Assembly: GCA_003550305.1 (NCBI GenBank)
Contig: QKYT01000031.1
Location: 1 to 18,502 of the forward strand
DNA length: 18,502 bases
Reading direction: 5' to 3'
From: Glomus cerebriforme
Lineage: Eukaryota; Glomeromycota; Glomeromycetes; Glomerales; Glomeraceae
Below are positions 8,556 through 17,878 of this stretch, in pieces; the first letter of the stretch is position 1; every line of letters starts with the position of its first letter. The notes below the pieces were generated by a model that ran no database searches, was not told the DNA's origin, and saw only the letters and a list, made by a program, of their open reading frames with translations. The position numbers and the translations under genes are program-made.

Positions 8556-9606
8556 ATGTCTAGTGAAAATTCAGAACATCTCGATGATCCAGACTTTCTC
8601 AAAGATTTTGTGTCTTCGTTCGGTCCTCGAGATGTTCGTTCACTGAGAGTGAATTTCCGTCCGGGTATAAACGTGCAGGAGGTTATCCCTTACCATATAC
8701 CACCTGATAGAGGTATTTGTGACAAGTTTCTCCTAGCAAGCTCAATACTTCAACTTAAATTTTTATAGTCAACATTCCGCAGGAATACGCTCTCCAAGAT
8801 GTCAACCGTGCTTTACTCCAAAATGAAAACTTAGATATTGCTCAATTGAGTCAAAATGATTACGTTAGATCATTCATCAAAAAACTGCACGAAGTCATCT
8901 TGAGCGCGAAAGCAGGCTCTAATGAGTCTTGGACTAATGCATTGGTATCCCACATATTATATCGTGTTTTTGATTTTGATAAATGGCCTTTGGGGATTAA
9001 GTGAGTATTGGTGTCTTTTTTGTTATATATCAATGGTTTCTTATATTGTGTTACGTCCAAATTAGTCCACATCCAAGGCTCAAATTTATGGTCGGCACCG
9101 AAGTATCATTAACAGCGATACCCGAATATGTAGTTAAATCCCATGATTATATTCTGTTGGTCGTTGAGGTCCGTATGCTTTATGTTTTAGTTGCTTGACA
9201 AGTACGTATTTTTATTAATCCAAACGACCTTTTATTTTAATAGGATAAACATCTAAATAACAATGCCATTGGGCCAACAAATGACTATGGAGAACCCCAA
9301 ATAGCTGGCGAGATACTTGCTTGCGGAAACGAAAATGTGCGTGAAGCACGTATATCTTACGATGTGACTGTATTTGTAGCTCGTGTGATTTCTACTTATG
9401 TCACATTTTACCGTACTACAATCAAAAAAGAATATTGGAATGAACTCGCAGACGGCTGTCCACGAGTCGAATCAATTACGGTTGCAAGATGGCCAGTTAG
9501 TAGTGATCCACTTAACGGTTTTGATCTAGCAGAACCGAATGGAAGACGAGCTGTGTTTGAAGCACTTTGCAGAATTTTTGTAGTAATTTCTGAGTATCGG
9601 CCATAA
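8556..9606 (+). CDS. PD-(D/E)XK nuclease-like fungal protein, intact, four exons
   Basis: Joining exons 8556-8712, 8769-9000, 9066-9168 and 9244-9606 gives one uninterrupted 284-codon frame that ends at TAA. All three introns have GT...AG ends and lengths of 56, 65 and 75 nt. The N-terminal ~125 residues are helical and charged (LDDPDFLKDFV near residue 10, then NIPQEYALQDVNRALL and ESWTNALVSHILY). The core has IPEYVV (148-153), a hydrophobic strand ILLVV (159-163) leading into E164-D-K166, and EPQIAGEI with Q183 and E187. That arrangement fits the E...ExK...Qxxx(E) signature of PD-(D/E)XK folds. The C-terminal half has VARVISTYVTFY and GFDLAEPNGRRAVFEAL, a block I associate with a multi-copy AM-fungal family. 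There is no signal peptide, no membrane helix and no Crinkler-type N-terminus. Catalysis and substrate are not shown. Codon use is richer in G/C than the neighbouring wreckage, as expected for a gene under selection. An alternative is a non-catalytic member of the fold. Confidence 0.75.
8713..8768 (+). other. Intron 1 of the nuclease-like gene
   Basis: The 56-nt intron runs from GTATTT to TTTATAG, with a possible branch site in CAACTTAAAT. It splits the Val codon of residue 53. Without splicing the frame would end at the TAG at its own 3' end. Confidence 0.75.
9001..9065 (+). other. Intron 2 of the nuclease-like gene
   Basis: The 65-nt intron has a strong GTGAGT donor and a CAAATTAG acceptor. 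It splits the Asn codon of residue 130. Splicing joins DKWPLGI to NPHPRLKF. Confidence 0.8.
9169..9243 (+). other. Intron 3 of the nuclease-like gene
   Basis: The 75-nt intron has a less usual GTCCGT donor and a TTTTAATAG acceptor. It falls exactly between the codons of E164 and D165, that is, inside the ExK signature. The unspliced frame ends at a TGA within the intron, so retention would remove the putative catalytic Lys. Confidence 0.75.
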
Positions 9607-10097
9607 TAGAATAATAGAATTTGCATAATTTTTTATTGCACCCACATCGAGCTTTATTTTTGACTCTTATGCTGACATGCATGTGTGTTGTATAAATAAA
9701 CGTGTAAAAATATAAATTTTTTCTCAAGAGCGACCGCCTGGTCACAGTTGCCAAGTTTCTCCATGTTTTTAATATCTTTATGGCTTCTTCCATGATAAAA
9801 ATAGTTATCAATTTGTATTTGCTGGTATCAATGGACGTAAACAATATAAATTGCGTATGCTGAACCGTGAACGCAATTCTTCAAAGGAGTCGGTAATGAG
9901 TGACTAATGACGAATACTGTATGATGGAGGATACTATTATGAAATATGAAGACTGAAGATACAGTTCAGTAGGTGAAAAATAGATCACGTGAAAGGCTTG
10001 GTAGATCGATCAACTGAAATGCGCAGTACGATATCGGAGAAATTCTTGCCGACGAATAGGGGCTGTGCGACGTGCGAATTCTCATATAAAAAGTGTT
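9607..10097. other. 3' flank and intergenic region
   Basis: I see no gene. An AATAAA at 9695-9700 lies ~90 nt after the stop codon and is a plausible polyadenylation signal for the nuclease-like gene. From about 9850 the DNA is less AT-rich and contains many stops in all frames. A TATAAA at 10085-10090 lies just before the ATG of the next pseudogene. The minus-strand frames in 9408-9844 overlap the exon and its 3' flank and look like shadows. Confidence 0.45.
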
Positions 10098-11815
10098 ATG
10101 GAATCCGAGCTTGCCTTACTTAGACTTATGGCTGGCTCGAGTTCGAGAAAGCTGAGCTTATAGAAAGAGTTGTGAAATTGGAAGAGAAGCAGATGGAGAA
10201 CGTAGTAATAAAAAACTTATTACATACGTCACAAGTATCGTGAAAAACATGATCATATTAATAAAACAATATTTGAATATGGATATTTTTTTGACAATCA
10301 ATCATTATTTTGCATATGGGATTTGGGAATGTGTATGCTAATCATGAAGTCATCCCAGCTCCTTCGATCAAAGATCTTCAGGAGAAAAGCTTTCCTATTA
10401 TTTCTATACATTAATCCCTAAAAATATTTCGCAAAATAGTTTGCTTATCTCCCGCAGTACCAAAGGTATAAGGGAGGTGATTTGCAGGAGAATAACGTAA
10501 TGATGAAATGCAGGATGTAATTGCTGGTGAAAATCTGGGAAATGTTTTCTTATGCAAAATTTACAAGTGATATAAAAACCCGTTTTTAGCTTTAGCCAGC
10601 AAGATAGCTATTTTTTTTCTGACCGCTAGAGTGGTAAGTGGACAAAGTATGAAAAACCAAAAGAGCTCAGCTAATACAAAAGTTGGAAACCTGATCACTG
10701 CTGAGGATATCCATATGGAGGATATTATAATCACCTCTATCCAAAGCACAGATATTTACAAAATACAGCCAAGATGTAATAGAGCTCTAAAAATACTTAT
10801 ATTACATACCTTCCAGAGAATATTTTTCGTAAAAAGCCAGATTTTTCATCAATTAAATCTAATGAAGCCATCTAAGATTATGGGTCATGTATAAAATGTG
10901 ATACTTCCATTTTAACAGAAGATCCACCTAGATCCCTTATATTAAATGTTTATAGTGATATGATCTACCAGACTTGTGTGAAAGAAACTGATAAGAGAGA
11001 AATATTATATTGCTCATGTGACAAGGATGATGATAGTGATCTATTATTGCTACCATCTGATTATAATGATACTGATTTGTTTGAAGAGACTTGTGATAAG
11101 TGTTCTGAAGTAATCTCTAAGGTATCTTTATTAAGAGTCAGTATTACTTTACAAATGCCAGTTGTATTATTACTATGCAAGCATAAGGTGCACTTTTTTT
11201 TATATTGATAGTAAGCATAAGTTGTGTCCTAAATGCCTGTCAATTTATGATTTAAAAAAAGAAGAATATTACATTTTACCTACCATTCAAGAAATGCTCA
11301 GGAAAAGAAAGAGGCAAGAGGGTATATATAAATCCTCTAGAAATACAAAAGCACAAACTATTATTCATGAATTATCTGTCTTTTAAATAGTGGACTATCA
11401 ATTAATGCATTTTCTGAATCTTCAGATATGGAAGAAGTTTCAAATTAACTTCATAAATTATATTATAATATTGATATTATAAAAACTAATAAGGATAAAG
11501 TTAATAGAGATTTGGTTCATTTTTATTTCCAATTCAGAAAAGCCCTATTAAGATGACTCACTATACTTTTGCAAAGCAATCCATCACAAATAGCACATAC
11601 AATTCTAAATGAAAAGGTTAAGGAAAAACTTCTGGAAAATATAAATAAGAGTATTATAGTATGCAAGAGAACTGATACTGCCAGAAAAATTTATGATATT
11701 TTTAATGAAATAAGAGAAGATAAAATTCATCGTATTAAGTTCTTTATACTATATAGTTTTTTAGATTTAACAAAAAGTAAGGTCACATACATCATAAAAA
11801 ATTTTGAGAATTAAT
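10098..11815 (+). pseudogene. Broken coiled-coil plus RING-like zinc-binding protein, unnamed family
   Basis: A likely start ATG at 10098 opens with MESELALLR. After a shift the frame becomes a coiled coil (EKAELIERVVKLEEKQMENV, to about 10220). Weak coding signal runs through 10320-10620 (GFGNVYANHEVIPAPSIKDL). Frame 2 is open from about 10590 to 10800. Frame 1 then runs from about 10810 with a TAA near 10873. It carries CIKC, CSCDKDDDS and CDKC (11092-11103), then CKHKVH (11176-11193). A run of eight T's at 11194-11201 breaks the frame, and frame 2 continues with KHKLCPKC (about 11216-11236). Together Cx2C...CxHx2H...Cx2C resembles a RING-like zinc site. The C-terminal part (11380-11815) is helical with two stops and ends RIKFF...VTYIIKNFEN. 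I recognise this as a highly repeated AM-fungal family with no assigned role. A ubiquitin-ligase role is only a possibility from the zinc pattern. Confidence 0.6.
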
Positions 11816-12360
11816 CATATGATACTATTCTAGTATTAGAACACTCTCAATAGCTTATATTTTAATTTTCAAATGTAGTTTAGCATTTTTTTTATATGTA
11901 GTATTATGAAGCATGATTAATGTACATATATTAATAAAATTTTGCAGTCCCTAGAATCTACCTATATCGGGCCTAGTATTTTTTTAATATATAGTTAATT
12001 GCTTTATTGTAAAAGCATTTATTAATCATAAGAGATCTATAAACTGCATATAAATATAAAATTAACATAGCCAATTATATAAATCCCCAATATATTTGTA
12101 ATTGAATAAAAAATAAATCTGATATTTTATTATAATATATTGATAAAGAATCACTAGAATTTACTAAAAATACTATAAATTAATAAAATTACTATAAATC
12201 TCTTAATCGTTAAAATTGTTAAATATACCTAGTGAAATGGTTAAGATCATTTAGATAAGATTTATAATAAAACTGTACCTAAGTCTATTAATCCTCATCC
12301 CAGATATGATATGAAACATGTTTTTAAAATAATATGATTATTTATTTATTATTAAACCTC
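11816..12360. other. AT-rich DNA, nothing recognisable
   Basis: About 545 bp of very AT-rich sequence with stops in every frame. I find no RNA gene, no clear repeat and no domain-bearing frame. It may be heavily decayed element sequence. Confidence 0.5.
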
Positions 12361-12610
12361 ATAAAAGTGATAAAACATCATAGCAATGGGCTAATCATAT
12401 AAAAAGTTCTTTGCAAGAACTATTTTCTAAGCAAAAATATAGTTTATATTATATGTACTACCTTTTTGCTTCATTTGGGTAAGTAGAATCCAAAAAATAC
12501 TATGTTAATAGTAAGTTATATAAAGATCACTTCAGCTATCGTAAACTTAGTATCTATAAAAGTAAGATGGCTATCTGTTTTAAATATTAGAAATTAAAGA
12601 AGAACATCAA
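12361..12610 (+). pseudogene. Weak plus-strand coding remnant
   Basis: One plus-strand frame reads with only a few stops: QWANHIKSSLQELFSKQK, YYMYYLFASFG, SKKYYVNSKLYKDHFSYRKLS. The residue mix is protein-like and the frame stays constant for ~75 codons. No family is recognised. It lies just beyond the 3' end of the LINE on the opposite strand and could be an older element. Confidence 0.25.
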
Positions 12611-12730
12611 AGTAAAATCAAAAAAAATATATTTTAATAAATAAACTGGATGTTTGAATTCATCATAAGGAATATTGTTTTGAAAGTATGCTATTTTCTT
12701 ATTATAAGTGAAATCAGAAGTTAAAGATGC

Positions 12731-13276
12731 CTATGTATTTTGTGAGTTGGAGAATAAACTCTGGTTGGATTCCCATTCTTTGACTACTTTACAATATGGT
12801 ATCCAAAGTTTATCGTAAAAGTTCTGTATAAAAATTGAAGTAAATCTGTCCATAATTTGAAAAAATAAGTTAAGTGAATGTGTGATATGATTGATAGAAT
12901 TATGTGCGGAAGAGTTGATGACAGAGCGTAAAAGATAGTATGATAAGGCATTGTTTCCATTGTCATCTGTTATATCAAATGATAAAAAGAATTTTGAGAA
13001 CCAATTTTTAAGTGAAGTAACAATGTTTTTAGCTCTATCTGGATTGGTATGTAAATGAGAAAGCCATTCATCTAATTGTTGTGAAATGATAGCGACTGAG
13101 GATTTTTGTATGGTAGACCAAGTATGATTAAGTTCAGGACAAACTGCTAGATGATATAGAGTTTCCCTTTCATGAGAGTAATATATATATTTAAAAGATG
13201 AATACAGATCTGGATATCTTTCAGCCATGATAGCACCCACTGGTAACAGTAAGTTGGATAATTTTAACTTATGCAT
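12731..13276 (-). pseudogene. LINE C-terminal region with ruined zinc-type motif
   Basis: A 181-codon minus-strand frame continues the LINE protein after one shift. It starts HKLKLSNLLLPVGAIMAERYPDLY. The following YIYYSHERETLYHLAVCP (about 13143-13194) lies where related LINE proteins have C-x2-C...H...C. Here both first Cys positions are Tyr (codons TAT and TAC, one G-to-A step from TGT and TGC), while the His and last Cys remain. The remainder is helical and ends EWESNQSLFSNSQNT at the stop at 12731. It is the longest undamaged stretch downstream of the RNase H. Confidence 0.65.
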
Positions 13277-13444
13277 GAAGGACTGTGGGTATTAGAATTG
13301 AAACATAGATTATTACGCGTCATGAAGGAAGACCATACAAAGGACCATTCGGTAAAAGAGTATGTTGAATCATAAAGATCCTGGTTGTAATATAAGGAAG
13401 CCCACTCTGCACTTATAGAAATGTTATGTAAAAGCTTCAAGAAT

Positions 13445-14081
13445 CATCGTGAATTACTATCTATAGGTATGTCACCATTCCATATAAGAGAGTGGGAAAG
13501 ATACGTTCTTTGGTAAGATGAGCTGTTTTTAATAGATAGGTCAGAATTGACACCTAATTTAGCTAAAGAGTCTGCAGTATCATTTCCTTCGATGTCTGAG
13601 GTCCTTTAATTTTAATAAAACTAATATCTAAATGTTTTTGACTAATAAAGTACCATATATCTATTAATAAATTATAATTAACATAACTAAGTAAAATGCG
13701 TGTGTCCCTAATTGATCTATTTTCTAGACTATAATTAATTACTACTTCTTTAATTTCCCTAATAGCATCTAAGGCACATTGACTATTAGTATAAATTGTT
13801 GCAAAGGATTGGCACGGTAATGCAGAAATAGCTGTCAGGATCACGCCTAGTTTGGCTTTAGTTGAAGATGATAGAGAATGACAACTACCCAAAAATTGGA
13901 TATGTGAATGTGCATTATTAACCCATCCCAGACCCATCCTATAACTATCATCTTTCGTGATATGAAGAGAACCATTTGTGTATATCTCGAAGGATCTGTC
14001 CGTAATGTTCACTTGTTGATTTAAAAGGTCTACTAACTTTTTAGTGGTATCATCATTGAAGAAATAGTTATGGATCAGCAA
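13445..14081 (-). pseudogene. LINE RNase H domain with lost active-site residues
   Basis: The frame from 14081 reads FEIYTNGSL, MGLGWVNNAHSHIQFLGS, SSSTKAKLGVILTAISAL and ATIYTNSQCALDAI. It ends with FIKIKGP, after which a shift gives DIEGNDTADSLAKLGVNSDL. RNase H uses a D-E-D-D set. Here the first Asp (usual Y-T-D-G-S) is Asn, the Glu (usual A-E) is Lys and the third Asp (usual T-D-S) is Asn; only the last Asp (in NDTADSLAK) remains. In intact elements the domain removes RNA from the RNA-DNA hybrid after reverse transcription. Confidence 0.8.
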
Positions 14082-14090
14082 TTCAGCTAA

Positions 14091-15062
14091 CTAGTCCCTG
14101 TCTGAAGTGAAGTTATTAAGGTTAATTTCTGGTCTTGGTGTAATTAAAACCACTTCTACTAGAGCATCTAATGATGGGTTAAGCAGAACGTAGTGATGCG
14201 AAGAGATTTTCTTTGTGAAGTCTCGTGGAGATGAATTAATCTTTAAGAGTGTGTTAAGGTGTGACCTGTCAACCCTGAAAAAACAATTGGCATTCTCTTC
14301 TTTGTTAATATGTGGGAAGGTGAGTGAACAGGAGCCTTGACATGGAGAAAGTTCTAACGTTGAATTTTCGCTTTCATCGTAAATATTATCAGCGGTATAA
14401 TGTTTAATATCAAAAATATTATCTTCGCTTTTGGCAACGATTTGTCCATAAAATTGTAGGGTCAGCAAAGAAAAGTGAATCCATTCTTTTTTCCTACGAT
14501 CTAAGGAGGGAAGAATGATAGGTTCTCTAAAGGCATAATAATTAAAAGCAGGTTCATTTGGTAGTGTCATAAGATATCACTGACTTTTCAAAATTAAAAC
14601 TGTAAACTCTAATGGTGTGGATCCTTGCAAAGGAAGATTGTGATAGTATTTGAGTTGTGACTAACTAATCGTGTTTTGAGTATTAGCAGTGAGAAGTTGG
14701 TTGACGTAAAAGAGTTGGTGATGGGCAGCAAATTTAATCAATTTAGTAGCTTCGTTCAGAAATTTTTCTATAATGTGGTCACGAAAATTAGGGCCTTATC
14801 CTTGAATACTCCATTCTTCTATGTCTGTCTGAGAAAGGGAGAGAAATAAGTTCTGGAATCTTAGATGACCCAAAGTTCATAAATGTAATGAGTGTTTCTC
14901 TATATTATAATCTATATTTGAAGGGGAATGAGAAAAAATTGGAGTGGTCAACAATAAACGCAATTGACTCTTCTTAAGCTCTGTGTATATTAAATCCCTA
15001 AGTAAACCTGGAGAGTTGTGCTGAGCTGTCAAATTTGTGATGTGCATCTCTCTTAAAGCCAA
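14091..15062 (-). pseudogene. LINE connecting region between RT and RNase H
   Basis: Two longer minus-strand pieces survive here. One (15062-14877) starts ALREMHITNLTAQHNSPGLL. The other (14570-14091) starts MTLPNEPAFNYYAFREPI and ends PRPEINLNNFTSDRD. They belong to the thumb/connection part of the LINE protein and have no catalytic motifs. The bases between and upstream of them (to about 15480) also read as the same protein with stops. Confidence 0.6.
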
Positions 15063-15499
15063 TTTAAGGGATTTGAAGTTGACAAGTCCAGGATGTAAGA
15101 TGATACAATTGTTCGTTGTTCGTGGGATATTCAGAGTGTGTTTACATCTTGTGAGGATAGGAGAAAAGATTTTATCTAGCTAAGTGTCTGTCAATAAGAA
15201 GATTTGTAATCGATAAGTCAGACGTGATATCAAGACTTTGTTATTAATGTAAATTATCTGTCCTATAGTAAGCTTTTTGAATTTGATCAGACTAATGATG
15301 TTGCTGGTTTCTTTTTTAGCAATAGAGCTGTCAGAGTGTGTAGATAACCCTGAAGTGAACCAAACCCCTAGTATTCTTTCACTTAGAGTGGGATCTAATG
15401 CAGTAACTTTAACAGCCTCTTGATTTCATCTCATATAAATGTACTGATCACTCTTCGGAAGTTTTGAATTGATAACGAATAAAGAGGATTTGTTACCGT

Positions 15500-16483
15500 T
15501 TATCTGTATATCGTAAATGTCAAAAAATTCGTTAGATATATCAATAATTTTCTGAAGGTTGTCTTGGGAATTTCCAATCCACTGAGTATCATCAGCAAAT
15601 GCTGTAGTAACAATGCAATTAACACTTTGTATACATTTGTCTTTATTGAGGTGATACTGTGATGGCCAGTATAAGTGATTGCTGTAACCAAGAGAGGGGT
15701 CTGACTGAACTCTGTGCAGGAGGAGTCGTAAAATATGCGCTATAAAAGTGGCAAAATAATTTTGTCCTGATCAATACCAGCTCCTGCTGTGAAGAAATCA
15801 GTAAGACCAAATTCTGTAATCACTGCAATTTGTCTATTATTGAATAAGTTAATAAGAAATTAGATGGTGGTCGAGAAAAGCTTGATACGTCGTAAAGCGT
15901 GTTCGAGAGGAACCATGTCAACAGAGTTGAAAGCTTTCTTCATGTCCTGATTGGCAATCCATAGTTCTGATTTCATTGCCTTGGCGTTTAAGATTACGTT
16001 GTTAATAATAGAAATCGGAGTGTTAATATTGTCTCCCAGTAAGCCCGCGTAATTGGGTCCTTTCAATATACTGTGTTGGACTAGGATGGAAGACAAACAA
16101 ATGGTAAGGACTTTGACATATTTGCGAAAACACTTTAATAAAAGAATAGGACGTGTAAGTGATAGATTGTAGTTCCAGTCAGTTGGTTTCAGAATNNGAT
16201 ATAATTGAGAGAATTTCCATTTAGTAGGAGAGATTGATGATAACATGATTAAGCCAGAAAATCTAGCGAATAGTTCCTGTGTCTTTTGAGAACAATGTAA
16301 AATAAGTAAGTAGCTAATGCCTGAGATGCCTAACGCCGATTTGGCATTTAGAAGATTTATAGCGTTTAGCTATTCCTCCTTTGATGGGAAAGTTAGGAGT
16401 GGATCATAGATGGTAGGATCAATGTCGGGAGAGGGATTATATATTTTTCACCATTCATCAGGTAGGAAATGAAATTGATGGTT
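15500..16483 (-). pseudogene. LINE reverse transcriptase domain
   Basis: Following the minus strand from 16483: a degenerate pre-RT segment (LNAINLLNAKSALGISGISY), the LYxILKPTDWNYNLSLTRPI fingers block, where NN at 16196-16197 hides one residue, then ILKGPNYAGLLGDN and motif A QDMKKAFNSV (15918-15950), whose first catalytic Asp is kept. Motif B reads AGIDQDKIILPLL then TAG where a Q-G-E...S-P-L-x-W pattern is usual. Motif C is FADDTQWIG (about 15575-15605), so the two catalytic Asps are kept. Stops and shifts between motifs show the domain is dead despite the preserved FADD. Confidence 0.85.
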
Positions 16484-17199
16484 TCATTCGCTAAATATAT
16501 TCTTGAATGTATTCTTTGCTTCTTCTTTAATAGCTGCTTCTTCGGTTAGTAAGGTCTCTCCCTCAGAAGTAGAAACACGTAATCTATCTATAGTGATTTT
16601 CTTGGAAGAGCGATTTAAAATAGAATTAAGCATCTTGCATTGATCATGAATAATGTTGTAATTTCTTTTCTCAACGGTTTTGAAAATGTCTTCAGATTTA
16701 TATTTGTTGAAAAGAAATTTTGAATGTAGTTTGGCTACTTTGGTCCAGTCAATAGCTTTAGGTAACCAATCTTTTAGTTGTGAATCAGACCAACAGGGTA
16801 ATGGATCAAGATCTGCTTGGTTGATTTCTGAAGATAGATGGTCAAGTTTATTAAGACTTGAACTAAATATGCAATTGTCTGACTTAATAACTTGGATGAT
16901 ACTTTTGACTCTATTAATAATCTTAAACCGGACTAAATTAGATTGCGAGTAATGTCCTTCTTTAGATAAAAAGTTGTCTTGGATATGTTTGTTTGATAAA
17001 AGTTTTGAAGGAATATGTGTATCGGCTGCTTTTTGAATAAAAGATGAAATGTCGTCCCAAATGTTGTCTATAATATTTTGATCTATAATATCTATGGTAA
17101 GCTGATTAATACAATCAAATAGTCTCTTATGTTCGAGATCTGATTTAATTGAATTTTTGTAATTGATCCAATCCTCTCGTGTGGTCTTATCATATAAAT

Positions 17200-17595
17200 A
17201 TATTTTCCTTTTGGAAGACCTTTCCTGTCTCGTATTGAAACGGTAATTTATGTGATTAGCAAAATTGATAGAAGTACTATTAATATTATAATCTGAGTCA
17301 GTAATGTCAGTGCTCAAAATAATAGAAGCTTCAATGATTGAATCGCACAACTGAGACGAAGTCCAGATGTAATCTATACGTAAGACCGTGTCTCTATATT
17401 GATAGGTGTAGCGTTTGTCCTGAGGGTGTATTTCTCTCAATGTATCTAAGTAATCTAGCTCCTCGCAAGCTAGAAATAAATTAGTCGCAGGACCCGTGTG
17501 CAATTTTGTAGTGAGTTGTCCACCATTTTGTTATGAATTGTATTGAAATCGTCCATGAGTATAAAAGGTTGGTCTAAGTGAGGACCCCGGAAACT
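17200..17595 (-). pseudogene. LINE endonuclease domain (C-terminal part)
   Basis: The minus-strand frame opens with PHLDQPFILMDDFNTIHN (about 17520-17590), matching the G-D-F-N box of AP-type endonucleases but with the Gly replaced by Asp. A one-base shift near 17515 leads to the frame with HTGPATNLFLACEELDYLDT. LRIDYIWTS (about 17360-17390) is the R-I-D-Y-I-W box. TDSDYNI (about 17282-17302) stands where S-D-H-N is expected, so the catalytic His is Tyr. The N-terminal half of the domain is missing. The role in intact relatives is nicking target DNA to prime reverse transcription. Confidence 0.75.
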
Positions 17596-17611
17596 CTATA
17601 TATAGGTTGCC

Positions 17612-17817
17612 GTTAAAATGGGTAAAGTTATTATGTAAAATCCAAAATTGTTGCTTGTTAAGTCGGGTAATGTTGTTATAAAAAAATTTTAGGTTAGTTG
17701 TTAAATCGGGTAATAATAAAATTGTTGTTTTATAAAATGGGTAACAGTCCTATAATCACTTTCGAGGTTATTACTATAATGGGTAACGAGCATATGCAAT
17801 TTTATAGGGGTAATATA
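17612..17817. repeat. Six GGGTAA-centred repeats ahead of the last ORF
   Basis: The hexamer GGGTAA occurs at 17620, 17665, 17708, 17739, 17781 and 17808, all in the same orientation. Spacings are 45, 43, 31, 42 and 27 bp. The sequence around it is also partly shared: GTTAA(A/G)(A/T)(T/C)GGGTAA in the first three, TATAAAATGGGTAAC and TATAATGGGTAAC in the next two. Such spaced arrays are typical subterminal transposase-binding sites. The array begins just outside the broken LINE end. Confidence 0.65.
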
Positions 17818-17878
17818 TATACACTTTGTAAAAATCACGATAAATCAGTTTTCTTTTTCTATTTTTTCTTTTCAAAAG

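Larger units (their letters stand above)
12731..17595 (-). mobile_element. Decayed non-LTR (LINE) retrotransposon, ~4.9 kb
   Basis: A single minus-strand polyprotein-like relic holds, in order, the C-terminal part of an AP-endonuclease domain, a reverse transcriptase, a long connecting region, an RNase H and a C-terminal Cys/His-type region. Endonuclease-RT-RNase H order is that of LINE clades carrying RNase H (Tad-like or I-like groups are the usual fungal ones); clade placement is inference. Many frameshifts and stops are scattered through it, so it is inactive. Its 5' end stops abruptly at about 17590-17598 inside the endonuclease, either by ordinary 5' truncation or because another element inserted there. 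No clear 3' poly(A) or target duplication is visible past 12731. Several plus-strand open frames here (for example 16680-16952) are antisense shadows. Confidence 0.85.

Noticed and set aside
8860..9072. Minus-strand 70-codon frame
   Set aside because: Antisense to exon 2 and intron 2 of the spliced gene.
9408..9844. Two minus-strand open frames near the intact gene's last exon
   Set aside because: They overlap exon 4 and the 3' flank in antisense and show no domain or start context.
9720..9850. Possible structured RNA gene in the less AT-rich patch after the intact gene
   Set aside because: No tRNA-like cloverleaf or A/B boxes could be found by eye.
16680..16952. Plus-strand 90-codon frame
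   Set aside because: Antisense to the LINE protein, with no independent signal.
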